From assembly GCF_042408735.1 (NCBI RefSeq), contig NZ_JBHOQV010000054.1:24464-88463 (forward strand): a DNA stretch of 64,000 nt, read 5' to 3'. The first letter of the stretch is position 1. Each line of letters starts with the position of its first letter. Made by a program: the position numbers and the translations under genes. The notes beneath the pieces were generated by a model. The model was not told where the DNA came from. It saw only the letters and a list, made by a program, of their open reading frames with translations, and did no database searches. Shown here in pieces: positions 51,333 to 60,696 of the stretch. The DNA comes from Thermogemmatispora sp042408735. GTDB taxonomy: Bacteria > Chloroflexota > Ktedonobacteria > Ktedonobacterales > Ktedonobacteraceae.

Positions 51333-53351
51333 TTACCAGCGCTTCACCATGTGCGCCACCTGCATTCCGCCGCCGGGAGTGATCTCGTAGCTAATGCGAT
51401 CGGGATTAATATCCTCGATCCGAGGCACCTCATTGGCGGGAACGATCGTATCATGAGGATGGACAATTTGCCAGACGCGGGCGATCGTTCCCGGCTCATA
51501 GGGGCGATAGACATAGCGGCGGGTACTGATTTTGGCTCGACGGGCCTGATTTTCGGCCTTACCGAAGAGTTCCTTGGCCTGCTCATCCTCCAGGTAGGGA
51601 TCGACCACCTCGAAGAGGCGGGGTGTGCGAGCGACGCGCGGCTCCCCAACGTAGAGGAAGACCACCGGGCGGCCATCGGCGCTGTGAATCGCCGTTCGGA
51701 TCACATCCTCATTATGAGGATTATTAGCCGTCAGCACGGCCAGGATAGAGCCGTGGAGATGGTCCTCGATCGTCGTCACAGGCACGGGCAGGCGGCCCAT
51801 CAGACGATGGCTGCGGTAGTTATAGAAAGCTACCCCCATGCCCAGTAAAGCGACGGAGCCGCCGAAGGCTGTAGCCAGCGGCTTCGCCACCAGGTTAATC
51901 GACCAGGCCAGCGTCACCAGGAAGGTTGTAGCGATCCCCAAGTAGAAATCGAGCGTATACCAGAGGCCGCGCCAGCCCTCGTAAGAGCGCTCGGAGCTTT
52001 CCACGATCTCCCCATGAGCGGGCCGGGCAGAGGCCTGGTGCTCGTGGTGACCGTTGAGGGGCAGGCCGCTCTCGGGAGCCAGGGCCAGACCCGGCTCCGT
52101 GGGGGAATGGCCATTGTGGCTGCTGGCGCGCAGCTCTGCCAGCGCGGCGGCCCGGCTCTGGGCCGCGCGCCGCTCGCGCCAGCGGACGACATCCAGGCCC
52201 AGGCAGGTCAACGAGAAGGCCCCGAGCAGGCCGAAGGCGTACATATCGCCGAGCAGGTCCAACTGGCCATGCACCAGCAGCAGGACCAGGATCGGAACGC
52301 CGGTGGCCAACGCGATCGAATAGTGAGGAGTCCCGCGCAGGCGGTTCCGCTTCAGCACAAAGGAGGGCAGGAACTCCATGCGCGAGAGGGCCATGAAGAC
52401 GTGATAGGCACCGATGATCGCGGTATTGCTTGCAAAGACCAGCAGAGCGCTGGCGCTGATGGCCACCTCGCTCTGGAGCCAGATATTGCCCCAGTGGCCG
52501 GCCAGCAGCGAAACCAACTGGCTGTTCTTAAGGGGATCAGCCGCCTCCTGGGGCTGCAGGAGCGTGGAGAAGGTTGTAAGTAGGGGGCTGGTGAGACCGA
52601 TCGTAACGACAACCAGCAGCAGGGCCAGGCCGGCGACCTTCTTGCGCGGAGTCTTCATGACCGGCGAGAGCTGAGAAATACTCTCCAGGCCCGAAAAAGC
52701 CAGAAAGGCCCCGCCGAAGCCGACCAGCAGCTTGACCGGGGTCACGGCATTGCCCGCGAACATACTTTCGAAAAGATGGAGAGCCTCGCTGGGGGGGACA
52801 TGGCTAAAGACCGTGACCAGAATGGCCAGATCGCTGACAAAAGCGATCAAGGCCCCGATCAGGCTTACCGTGGCGCTCTCTGTGATGCCGATCCAGTTGA
52901 GGAGGCCCAGCAGAGCCAGGACCCCGATCGTAATCCAGAGGGCGTTAGGTCCCAGGGCTGGAAAGACCACGCTGAAATAAAAGATGCCTGAAAGGCAGCT
53001 CAGGGCCGCCGTCAAGAAGTAGTCCACCAGGATGAACATGCCGCCCAGGGCACCGAACCAGGGGTTGAGCGCATGGGCCGCCACGCTCACGACCCCACCG
53101 CCTTGGGGAAAGCGGGCTGAGACCTCAGCGTACTTGAGGGTCAGTAGTACGAAGACGGCCATGGTGAGGAGGACAAAGAACCCGGCCAGTTTCCCCACTG
53201 TCACGTAGAGAATGCCGGGCGTATAGTACACCGAGGTGCCGATATCGGCAAAGACGACTGCCCAGCAAAGCAGAGGGCCGAGGCGGCCACGGCCCGGCTT
53301 GTGCTCCTGCGACTGGTCTATTGTTGCTGCCTGTGTCACCGATTCCTGCAT
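51333..53351 (-). CDS. APC-family amino-acid permease with long C-terminal cytoplasmic domain
   Basis: 672 residues. The first ~400 residues hold 11-12 membrane helices of the amino acid/polyamine/organocation type: VVFADIGTSVYYTPGILYV (unwound helix 1, the GxSVYY motif), KYAEVSARFPQGGGVVSVAA, then FLAFSGLESISQLSPVMKTPRKK. After a final pair of helices near residue ~480, the last ~145 residues are soluble (DHLHGSILAVLTANNPHNED ... VHPHDTIVPANEVPRIEDIN) and resemble a UspA-like or regulatory fold. An inserted ~70-residue Ser/Gly/Pro-rich segment (~400-450) splits the membrane part. Substrate not determined. Confidence 0.85.
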   Translation of the reverse strand: MQESVTQAATIDQSQEHKPGRGRLGPLLCWAVVFADIGTSVYYTPGILYVTVGKLAGFFVLLTMAVFVLLTLKYAEVSARFPQGGGVVSVAAHALNPWFGALGGMFILVDYFLTAALSCLSGIFYFSVVFPALGPNALWITIGVLALLGLLNWIGITESATVSLIGALIAFVSDLAILVTVFSHVPPSEALHLFESMFAGNAVTPVKLLVGFGGAFLAFSGLESISQLSPVMKTPRKKVAGLALLLVVVTIGLTSPLLTTFSTLLQPQEAADPLKNSQLVSLLAGHWGNIWLQSEVAISASALLVFASNTAIIGAYHVFMALSRMEFLPSFVLKRNRLRGTPHYSIALATGVPILVLLLVHGQLDLLGDMYAFGLLGAFSLTCLGLDVVRWRERRAAQSRAAALAELRASSHNGHSPTEPGLALAPESGLPLNGHHEHQASARPAHGEIVESSERSYEGWRGLWYTLDFYLGIATTFLVTLAWSINLVAKPLATAFGGSVALLGMGVAFYNYRSHRLMGRLPVPVTTIEDHLHGSILAVLTANNPHNEDVIRTAIHSADGRPVVFLYVGEPRVARTPRLFEVVDPYLEDEQAKELFGKAENQARRAKISTRRYVYRPYEPGTIARVWQIVHPHDTIVPANEVPRIEDINPDRISYEITPGGGMQVAHMVKRW

Positions 53352-53871
53352 TGTAGAGTCCTTAGCTGAGCTCAGAGGATCTTGGGGTGTGCCATCCCCC
53401 GTTTGGCCTAACCATAGTGGGGACCGGCACCTGAGCCGGCGCGTCGGTTATTCCGGCTATAACTGTAACATGCAATCTCAGCCCGGGGCAAGGGGAAAAC
53501 GTCTCACTCTGGGCGAGTGACCGACGCTCGGCGGCTGTTACTTCGCTGCCGCTGAACCGTTCTAAGCCAAAGAAATGTTTCTGGGGTAATCACCTTGTGT
53601 CACTGGTCGGACAGACCTGGGGACAGGCGCGTCTGTCTGCTATCGTACCGGTGGAAGATGGCGGGGCGGGACTGGGCCGGGCTGGCTGAGTGGGCGCCTG
53701 GGCAGAGCAAGGAAGCGACGGCTGGTTCAAGCAAGGCGGTGGGGGGCAGATCGAGAGGACTATCTGTTATAGCCCGTCTCTATCTTGTCTGTCTCCAGAG
53801 TTCGCGGGCAGCGGTTGGTCGTGGTTGATCGGATCGTCAGGTCTGCAACTGGAGAGGAGAAACTGAATACT
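53352..53871. other. Intergenic region upstream of the APC permease and of the 53872 gene
   Basis: 520 bases between diverging genes. I searched by eye for a structured leader to the permease: GC-rich hairpins exist (for example CCGGCACCTGAGCCGG near 53427) but no known riboswitch motif is recognised. No gene called. Confidence 0.35.
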
Positions 53872-54507
53872 ATGACAGCAAGTGGCGATACTTTTGATCG
53901 TCTTCTAGAAGCAATCTATGCGCAGCAGCGTCTGCTAGAAGAGCTTGAAAGAGAGAATCGCGAACTGCGCCAGCAGCTACTGGATCTGCGCGAGGGGCGA
54001 GGGATCTTCGTGGAGATTATGGGAGTGCGCTATCCCCTGGCCGTATCCGGATCAGCCGGGCAGTCAGCCACCGGACCTGCACCGGCCCTGGTGGCGCAGT
54101 CTGAATACATAGCGGCTCCATCCTCTCAACCAGGGCAAGAGCGGCCGGGGGAGCGCCCTGGCGGACCAGACCAGCGGGGGATAGGATCGACTGAGGAGCG
54201 TCCGGGGGAGATCACCCAGATTCGGGCCTCGATCGGTCCGCTGGAGGCCCAGCAGATGGCTCAACCCCTGCCGGGGCCTCGGCTCTCGCCCTCCTATCTC
54301 GAGGAAATGCTGCTCGATGAATTCGCCGCCGCCGCCACGGGGCCGCTAGGAACGCTGGCCGACTCCGCTACAGGCCCTGGATCTGGGCCTGTTCCCCCAC
54401 AGAGCACGAGCCAGAGCGAACCAGCAGGACCGCCATCTGCGGCTCTCGATGAGGAGAGCAAGGCCGCTCTCAGGCGCGAGCTGATGGGCAGCTTCCTGTT
54501 GGACTAA
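53872..54507 (+). CDS. Short coiled-coil plus disordered protein (hypothetical, 211 aa)
   Basis: Starts at ATG 53872 (MTASGDTFDRLLEAIYAQQR), with GAGAGGAG a dozen bases upstream; a longer in-frame start adds an unlikely arginine-rich leader. The first ~50 residues form a leucine/glutamate coiled coil (LLEELERENRELRQQLLDLR); IFVEIMGVRYPLAV follows, then ~140 residues of Pro/Gly/Ser/Ala/Gln sequence and a short C-terminal helix (EESKAALRRELMGSFLLD). Tail motif may be an interaction peptide. No family recognised. Confidence 0.65.
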   Translation: MTASGDTFDRLLEAIYAQQRLLEELERENRELRQQLLDLREGRGIFVEIMGVRYPLAVSGSAGQSATGPAPALVAQSEYIAAPSSQPGQERPGERPGGPDQRGIGSTEERPGEITQIRASIGPLEAQQMAQPLPGPRLSPSYLEEMLLDEFAAAATGPLGTLADSATGPGSGPVPPQSTSQSEPAGPPSAALDEESKAALRRELMGSFLLD

Positions 54508-54593
54508 GGCCCGCTCCCTGGGAGGAGCGGCTGCTCTGCTCGAACCAGACAATCACCGCTTTTCGCTGCTCCTGTGGAACACAACTGCTTGCC

Positions 54594-54624
54594 GTCCCTG
54601 GAAGGAGAGACTCCTTCCAGGGAC
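54594..54624. terminator. Perfect 14-bp hairpin between convergent genes
   Basis: GTCCCTGGAAGGAG and CTCCTTCCAGGGAC pair exactly with a 3-base loop, between the + gene ending at 54507 and the minus gene ending at 54797. No T-run, but stem stability is high. A smaller CCGCTCC/GGAGCGG stem lies at 54511-54530. Confidence 0.55.
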
Positions 54625-54796
54625 GCGGGCTACTGGCCGGCGGCTCGACCCTGCTGGCACAGGCCCGCTTTCTTTCCCTATATTCCCTTAGTGCTCTCTC
54701 TATCCCTTCCTCTGTCTGCCGGCCTATCAGCCTGGGTGGGGCCAGGCCAGTGGCTGGATCGGACGAACTCGCCTGGATCGGGAAAGGAAGGTCCGG

Positions 54797-55924
54797 CTAG
54801 GCAGTCAGACGGAGCGAGACGCTGGCGCTTTGCATACCACTGCCAGACTGGCCCATCGTCAGCGTGAATTGCTGGCTCTTTTGAGGCACGAGGAAGGTGA
54901 CTGTGCCGCTCTGGTTGGTGGCGCCCTGGGCGAAAGCCACAGGCAGCCTGCTGTAGCTGGGGGCGATGCTGCCGCCATTCTCCGTCTGAAGGCGGATATA
55001 CTCGTATGGAGACCCCGGAATAGCCGTTTGGGCCAGCGTGTTGTCAACTGTCAGCGTCAACGTCAAGAAAATCTTGCCTCGCGCAGCCTGCTGACCGGCA
55101 GTACTCCAGGTCAGGGTCGCCCCACTAACCGTCCAGTTCAGCCCGAAGTACTGCAGCTCCGTGTGCAGTTTCACATTCCGGGGCGCGTAGCGCGAGAGAT
55201 CCGGATTGCTCGTCAAAGGAATATCCATCTGGGCCTCGCTCTCCGTTCCCAAACGGAGCGCAAGCTGACCCAAGGAAACATTGGCCGGAGCGGCGAAATC
55301 CAGCACATTGTTACGGCTGGCCTGGGGGGCAAGCGGGCCGTTGGCGGTCACCAGCAGCGGAGCCTGCGCTCCTTTGCCGGGTACGAGCAGATGGGAGCAC
55401 TGGTAAAGATTATAGGTGATTTGGCTGTTCGTCGGGTTCTCTTCGTGCAAAAAGATGCGCAACATACCGTCGGATGTCGCCTGGGGGTCGTCGGCAAAAG
55501 TTTGGGCCTGCTGAACGCGCTGGATGGTCAGCCGAGCGCTGGCATAGGTCACCGTCGTATTCAGTACGCGCGTCGTAACGGTGCCTTGCTCTGAGCTGCG
55601 GAAGCCTGGTACCGGGAGACCGGAGAGGCCGGCGGCGAGGTAGGCGAGGGCGGCCAAAAGCACAAGAACGAGAGGCACCGCCAGCAGCCAGCGCTGTCGC
55701 GGGGGACGTCTGGCCAGCGAGCGTGCCGCGGCGGAAGGCGGCGTTCCCTGCGGCTGCCCCGTAGTATTGGGGCTGAACTGAGGAGGCAGAGACTGCCCTG
55801 CCGGCCCGTGCAGATAGGGGAAAGCCTCCTCTGCACTCAAGCCGCAGTTCGGGCAGAAGCGCTGGTTAGGTCTTGCCGGGGCGCCGCAGCGGGGGCAAGA
55901 GAACAAAGGCGAATCCTGCGCCAT
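54797..55924 (-). CDS. Zinc-ribbon membrane protein with extracytoplasmic beta domain
   Basis: 375 residues from ATG 55924 (MAQDSPLFSCPRCG) with AAGGAG seven bases upstream. Residues ~10-30 form a zinc ribbon: CPRCG ... FCPNCG. After a Pro/Ala linker comes one transmembrane helix (WLLAVPLVLVLLAALAYLAA, ~110). The remaining ~250 residues are predicted beta-strands outside the cell (TSNPDLSRYAPRNVKLHTEL, GSGMQSASVSLRLTA) with no known catalytic motif. The layout, zinc ribbon inside and a beta-rich domain outside, is common in Ktedonobacterial surface proteins. Function unknown. Confidence 0.8.
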   Translation of the reverse strand: MAQDSPLFSCPRCGAPARPNQRFCPNCGLSAEEAFPYLHGPAGQSLPPQFSPNTTGQPQGTPPSAAARSLARRPPRQRWLLAVPLVLVLLAALAYLAAGLSGLPVPGFRSSEQGTVTTRVLNTTVTYASARLTIQRVQQAQTFADDPQATSDGMLRIFLHEENPTNSQITYNLYQCSHLLVPGKGAQAPLLVTANGPLAPQASRNNVLDFAAPANVSLGQLALRLGTESEAQMDIPLTSNPDLSRYAPRNVKLHTELQYFGLNWTVSGATLTWSTAGQQAARGKIFLTLTLTVDNTLAQTAIPGSPYEYIRLQTENGGSIAPSYSRLPVAFAQGATNQSGTVTFLVPQKSQQFTLTMGQSGSGMQSASVSLRLTA

Positions 55925-56179
55925 AACCACAGACTCCTTCGATGGGTGCTCTCTGGGCCTGGTCAACTGATCGCAAGCGGGCGGAGCCGGAATTTCCCCT
56001 GGCCCTTTCATTTCTTAACCATTGTAGCATAGTATCTGACGGAAGTTATCTAAATTCGTTCTTTCTCCCCCAAACTCCCAGCCTCAGCCTGTCTTCCCGC
56101 CGGGCGGGGTAGTGGGCGCCAGTCCAGTCGGTCAGGCCACGGCCGGACCAAAGAAAGGGTCGCGACTGGCGGAAGAAGA

Positions 56180-56188
56180 TGGTATAAT
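56180..56188 (+). promoter_or_regulatory. Extended -10 promoter of uvrB
   Basis: TGGTATAAT (TGn-TATAAT) at 56180-56188, about 115 bases before the uvrB start; the -35 (TCGCGA region) is poor, so the extended -10 probably drives it. No LexA-like box was recognised. Confidence 0.55.
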
Positions 56189-56304
56189 GGTGAGGACTTT
56201 TGGAGACTCGGCCCTTAGTCCAGGCCGGAGAAGCGAACGGCCATCGAGCAAGAAAGATAGATCGATAGACGCAAGCGCTCAGAGATGCAAGGGGGTCAAA
56301 ACCT

Positions 56305-58302
56305 GTGCCGGAGTTCAAAGTAGAGGCGCCATTTGCCCCAACCGGTGATCAACCGCAGGCCATAGCGGCCCTCGTGGAGGGCCTTAAAAAAGGCTATCGC
56401 ATGCAGACGCTGCTGGGAGTCACCGGCAGCGGCAAGACCTATACGATCGCCAAGGTCGTCGAGCAGGTGCAGCGACCGACCCTGGTGCTGGCCCCCAATA
56501 AGACCTTAGCGGCACAGCTCTACAGCGAATTCAAAGAGTTCTTTCCGAATAACGCGGTCGAATACTTTGTCTCCTACTACGACTATTATCAGCCCGAGGC
56601 CTACATTCCGCGCACTGACACCTATGTTGAGAAAGAGAGCCTCCTCAACGAAGAGATAGAGAAGCTGCGCCTCTCGGCGACGCGCAGCCTCTTTGAGCGA
56701 CGCGATGTCCTAATTGTGGCCTCCGTCTCCTGCATTTACGGCCTGGGCAGCCCCGAAGAATACGGGGAAGTGGTGCTGACGCTGCGCGTCGGTGAGGAGC
56801 GACGACGCGATAAGATCTTGCGTCACCTCACCGAGATTCAGTATGAGCGAAACGACACGAACTTCACTCGTGGGCGCTTTCGGGTGCGTGGCGATGTCCT
56901 GGAGATCTTTCCCGCCTATGAGGACGTGGCGGTGCGGATCGAATTCTTTGGCGACGAGATTGAGCGCATGACCGAGATCGATCCGCTGACGGGAGAGGTA
57001 CTTGGAAGGCGGCAGCGACTGGACATCTATCCGGCCAAGCACTGGGTCACCACGCGCGAGCGCCTCAACCGTGCTATTGAGTCGATTCAGGCCGAGCTGC
57101 AAGAGCGTCTGGCCGAGCTGGAGGCCCAGGGCAAGCTGCTGGAGGCGGCTCGCCTGAAGCAGCGGACCAACTTCGACATCGAAATGCTGCGCGAGACCGG
57201 CATCTGCTCGGGGATTGAAAACTACTCGCGGCACCTGGCGGGACGCGCGCCCGGAGAGCCGCCCTGGACGTTGCTCGATTACATGCCTGATGACTTCCTG
57301 CTGGTAGTTGATGAATCCCATATTGCCCTGCCTCAGGTGCGCGGCATGTACGAAGGGGACCGCTCGCGCAAGCAGGTGCTGGTGGATTATGGCTTCCGCC
57401 TGCCCTCGGCGCTCGATAATCGCCCACTGACCTTTGCCGAGTTCGAGCGCCAGATCAACCAGGCGATCTTTGTATCGGCTACCCCGGGTCCCTACGAGTA
57501 CGAGCACAGCGAAGCGATCGTTGAGCAGATCATTCGCCCGACGGGCCTGGTCGACCCTGAAATTTTTGTGCGCCCCACGCAGGGCCAGATCGATGATCTA
57601 GTAGGGGAGATCCGCCGGCGAGTTGAGAAGGGGCAGCGCGTCCTGGTCACTACGCTCACCAAGAAGATGGCCGAGGACCTGGCCGACTATCTGCAGGAGC
57701 TGAACATCAAGGTCCATTACCTGCACTCGGAGATCGATACGATCGAGCGCGTCGACATCCTGCGCGATCTGCGCCTGGGAGTCTACGACGTGGTGGTGGG
57801 CATCAATCTCCTGCGCGAGGGCCTGGATCTGCCGGAGGTCTCGCTGGTGGCCATCCTGGATGCCGATAAGGAGGGTTTCCTGCGCTCCGAAGGCTCCCTT
57901 ATTCAGATGATCGGGCGGGCCGCCCGCCATGTCGAGGGAACCGTCATTATGTACGCCGATACGATTACCGGCTCCATGCGGCGAGCCATCGATGAAACCA
58001 ACCGCCGCCGTCGCCTGCAACTAGCCTACAACGAGCAGCACGGGATCACTCCGCGTGGCATCAAGAAAGGCGTGAAAACCCTTTCCGAGCGCATCAAGGC
58101 CATGAGCGGATCGGAGACGGAAGAGCATCGGCGAGAGCAAGGCGCAGCGGTAGCCCTGGCTGGCATCCCAAAGGAGGAGGCCCTGCGCCTGATCAAAAAT
58201 CTGGAAGCCCAGATGCGTGCCGCCGCCAAGCAACTGGAGTTTGAAAAGGCCGCAGAGCTACGCGATCAGATCATCGAGATCCGGCGCGCCATGATCGAAT
58301 AA
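56305..58302 (+). CDS. uvrB: UvrABC excinuclease subunit B
   Basis: UvrB is the damage-verifying helicase subunit of nucleotide excision repair. 665 residues, beginning with GTG (MPEFKVEAPF), with GGGGG nine bases upstream. Seen: Walker A LLGVTGSGKTYTIA, beta-hairpin YYDYYQPEAYIPRTDTY, NDTNFTRGRFRVRGDVLEIF, DESH helicase motif VVDESHIALPQVRGMYEGD, helicase C block YLHSEIDTIERVDILRDLRLG ending with RAARHVEGTVIMYADTITGSM, and a C-terminal UVR motif KNLEAQMRAAAKQLEFEKAAELRDQI, which contacts UvrC. All motifs intact. Adjacent genes are unrelated. Confidence 0.98.
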   Translation: MPEFKVEAPFAPTGDQPQAIAALVEGLKKGYRMQTLLGVTGSGKTYTIAKVVEQVQRPTLVLAPNKTLAAQLYSEFKEFFPNNAVEYFVSYYDYYQPEAYIPRTDTYVEKESLLNEEIEKLRLSATRSLFERRDVLIVASVSCIYGLGSPEEYGEVVLTLRVGEERRRDKILRHLTEIQYERNDTNFTRGRFRVRGDVLEIFPAYEDVAVRIEFFGDEIERMTEIDPLTGEVLGRRQRLDIYPAKHWVTTRERLNRAIESIQAELQERLAELEAQGKLLEAARLKQRTNFDIEMLRETGICSGIENYSRHLAGRAPGEPPWTLLDYMPDDFLLVVDESHIALPQVRGMYEGDRSRKQVLVDYGFRLPSALDNRPLTFAEFERQINQAIFVSATPGPYEYEHSEAIVEQIIRPTGLVDPEIFVRPTQGQIDDLVGEIRRRVEKGQRVLVTTLTKKMAEDLADYLQELNIKVHYLHSEIDTIERVDILRDLRLGVYDVVVGINLLREGLDLPEVSLVAILDADKEGFLRSEGSLIQMIGRAARHVEGTVIMYADTITGSMRRAIDETNRRRRLQLAYNEQHGITPRGIKKGVKTLSERIKAMSGSETEEHRREQGAAVALAGIPKEEALRLIKNLEAQMRAAAKQLEFEKAAELRDQIIEIRRAMIE

Positions 58303-59924
58303 AGGGGCCAGCCTGGCCGAGAGCGGACCGGGCTGCCTTCCGTTGACCTTTGTCGGGCACGGCGCCCACAGGCCCAAAAGAGCGAGTCATTTGCATCTAT
58401 GCTGGCTTGAGGAAAGCCAACCCTGCCGGAGTCCGGCGCCATTACCGAGCTGACCAGGAAGGAAAGGATTGGCAATACTGTCACTATGGCCCAGCAGCAG
58501 AGTCAACACCGTCGACAGCGGAGACAAGGCGAGCAGCGCGAGACAGCAACCAAGGAAGCCGGACAGTCTGAGCAATCCGAGCAGTCAGAAGAACGTCTCT
58601 TCCGCGATCAACCGCGTGGCCTCTGCCTGCCTCCTTGTGGGCAGCAAGGCGAGGCGGGCCGGGCGATGGCCAGTGGCCATCACCTCTTTAAACCTGATTA
58701 TCCTGGTGCGTGCTGGCAGGAGGCAGCACGTTTCTTTATGGCAAGCGCACCGTATGGCTCTCTCGAGTCTCGCGCCCCCCATGGAAGCGGTGACCTCTCT
58801 AGTCACGGCGCGCCGCCCCAGCCACTGGAGGCTGAAGCGCAGGGAGAAGGGTGCGACCGCGACCTCGAGGTTCGAGAGTGTTCAGCTCAAGATGCCTTGC
58901 TTCTGGGGCAGCAGGCTCTCGACCAGACAAAGCTTGCCTCAGGGGCGGCCTTGAGCATGAGCAGGTGCCGGTGGGGCCAGAGGCGTGTGGCCTTAAGGAA
59001 AAGGCCGCTGGTGCCCAAACTCCTGATCTCTGGCGACGAGGCTGCGGCCGGTTTCCCCCTGGTACAGAAGCCGAAGCTCAGGCTGGCTCCTCTGGATGGT
59101 CTGAGGGCTGGCAGGTGGGGCCTGAAGAGCGAACCTCTCGCGGCCGGAATAACTCCCTGGAGCCTTGTCAAGCCTGGGCGTGAGCGAAGCTCAGGCATCA
59201 CGGCCAATGGCGTCCACCCGACAAAGACGCTCCCCTTACTGGCTGCCGGGAGATCGATCTCCAGCAAGACCTGGTTTCCTTCCCGCAAGCGTCTCCACAC
59301 CAACTGGGGCGCTGCGTGGTTAGCAGGAGCAAAGCGGCTCTCGCGTCGCCTGGCTTGCTGAGTTGAGCGCTGGGGAGTGGTGGCTTTGGGTTTTCTGCGC
59401 CCGGCTGGGCTTCTGCCATCTAGCGCCCGCCATTTCTCCCCATATTGCTGAGCCGCTCTCTTCCCTCTTGCCTGTGGGCAGCACCTTCGCTCGCGCCTGC
59501 CCACCTGTGCCGGCCGATGAGCTGGTTCCGAGCCAGACGGAGGCCTGGCGGGTCTGGTTGGCTGGCTGGTAGGTGGAGAAGCACTTAAGCTCAGCAGGAG
59601 CGATACTGTAACGCTAACACTCGATTACTCGTTCAAACGAGGAGGCAGGCCAATGAGGTGGCTCCCCATAGTAGTCATTCGGGAGCTGAGTGCATTCCTG
59701 GTTCAACGCCGGCTCTGATCCTTTCTCCCGGCGAGAGGGCCAGCGGGCCTGGCGCTGACGGCAGCCAGCTCGTGGTTCCATTGACCTGCTACCGTATAAT
59801 ATCACCTGTGCTCAAAACGGCACTTGAATTGATTGCAGCGAGTCGCTAACCTGGCAGTCCGGGCCGAGTAAGGGTGAAGACTCGCAGATTTCATACTTTT
59901 GACGTCTACAGGAGGAGTAGCCCG
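58303..59924. other. Gene-poor stretch of about 1.6 kb with speD leader
   Basis: Open frames on several strands (58486-59361 +, 58887-59504 -, 59198-59419 -) overlap each other, are rich in Arg/Ser/Pro/Gln and show no domain, so none is called. A good -10 TATAAT at 59795-59800 about 125 bases before the decarboxylase start suggests that gene's promoter; a TTGACC nearby is too close to serve as its -35. I see no known structured RNA. Confidence 0.5.
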
Positions 59925-60386
59925 ATGCTTGTGCATTTAATGCTGGAGTTGTACGGCTGCAAACGGGAACTCTTGACCAGTGAGCCGCTGCTCAGGCGTG
60001 TGCTGGACGAATTCCCGGCACGGGTGGGGATGGAGAAGGTGAGTCCGGTGCATCTCTACGACATCGAGACGCCGAATCCGCTCGACTCCGGCATGTCCGG
60101 CTTTGTGATCATCGCCCAGAGCCATATTAGCCTGCACGCCTGGCCCGAGTACGGCGAGGTAGATATAGATATCTGCTCCTGCAAGGAATTCAGCCAGGAG
60201 GACGCCATTGCTTATGCCAAAGAGATGTTCCAGACCGAGGACGTCGAGGCCCATTTTGTAGTTCGCGCCACGCGCTCGCTGCGCCCGGATACGCCCGATC
60301 CTGTGCGCTATGCCGAAGCGATGGCGGCCCGTCGTGCCAGGCAGGCGGCCCGGGACGAATCCAGACTGACGACGGAGGTGTCCTAA
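59925..60386 (+). CDS. speD: S-adenosylmethionine decarboxylase proenzyme (prokaryotic class 1B)
   Basis: Makes decarboxylated SAM for spermidine synthesis. The ATG at 59925 follows AGGAGGAG at good spacing; 153 residues, larger than the usual ~125 because of a C-terminal tail. Seen: YGCKRELL near the start, the self-cleavage region IIAQSHISLHAWPEYGEVDI (processing between residues ~65 and 66 to make the pyruvoyl Ser), with His71 and Cys84-Cys86 (CSCKEF) as catalytic groups. In family members the residue before the serine is usually Glu; here it is Gln. A clean terminator follows; no spermidine synthase gene adjacent. Confidence 0.92.
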   Translation: MLVHLMLELYGCKRELLTSEPLLRRVLDEFPARVGMEKVSPVHLYDIETPNPLDSGMSGFVIIAQSHISLHAWPEYGEVDIDICSCKEFSQEDAIAYAKEMFQTEDVEAHFVVRATRSLRPDTPDPVRYAEAMAARRARQAARDESRLTTEVS

Positions 60387-60460
60387 AGGCAAGGACAAGA
60401 GGCCGAGGAGCGGCTTCGCGGCCTTCCACAGCCACGGTCGTCCAGGCATTCATCCCGGCT

Positions 60461-60490
60461 GAGGAGCTATCTGCGACGAGATAGCTCCTC
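60461..60490 (+). terminator. Terminator of the SAM decarboxylase gene
   Basis: GAGGAGCTATCT pairs perfectly with AGATAGCTCCTC (12-bp stem, 6-base loop) followed by ATTTCTTTGC on + . Confidence 0.8.
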
Positions 60491-60696
60491 ATTTCTTTGC
60501 TGGAGGCTCGTAGTCGAAAGAACGGCGGCCGGGAGCCAGCGTGGAACTGTAAAGGGCTGGACCCTTGGGGCGACCTCGGCCAGGCTGGGCTGGGCCGGGC
60601 TGGAGCGGCTTGTCTGGAGGCTGGCCTGTCTGTTATCCTGAGAGCGGGCGGTCTCTTGCCGAGGCGGCCTCATCTTGCGAGCAGGAGAAAGCAGCC

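Noticed and set aside
53352..53871. Structured leader or riboswitch for the APC permease
   Set aside because: GC-rich stems are present but I could not match any known riboswitch core.
58486..59361. 291-codon Gln/Arg/Ser-rich open frame downstream of uvrB
   Set aside because: Low complexity, no domain, competing frames on the same DNA.
59780..59800. TTGACC with TATAAT as a speD promoter pair
   Set aside because: The spacing is only 8 bases, so the two elements cannot form one sigma70 promoter; only the -10 is kept.
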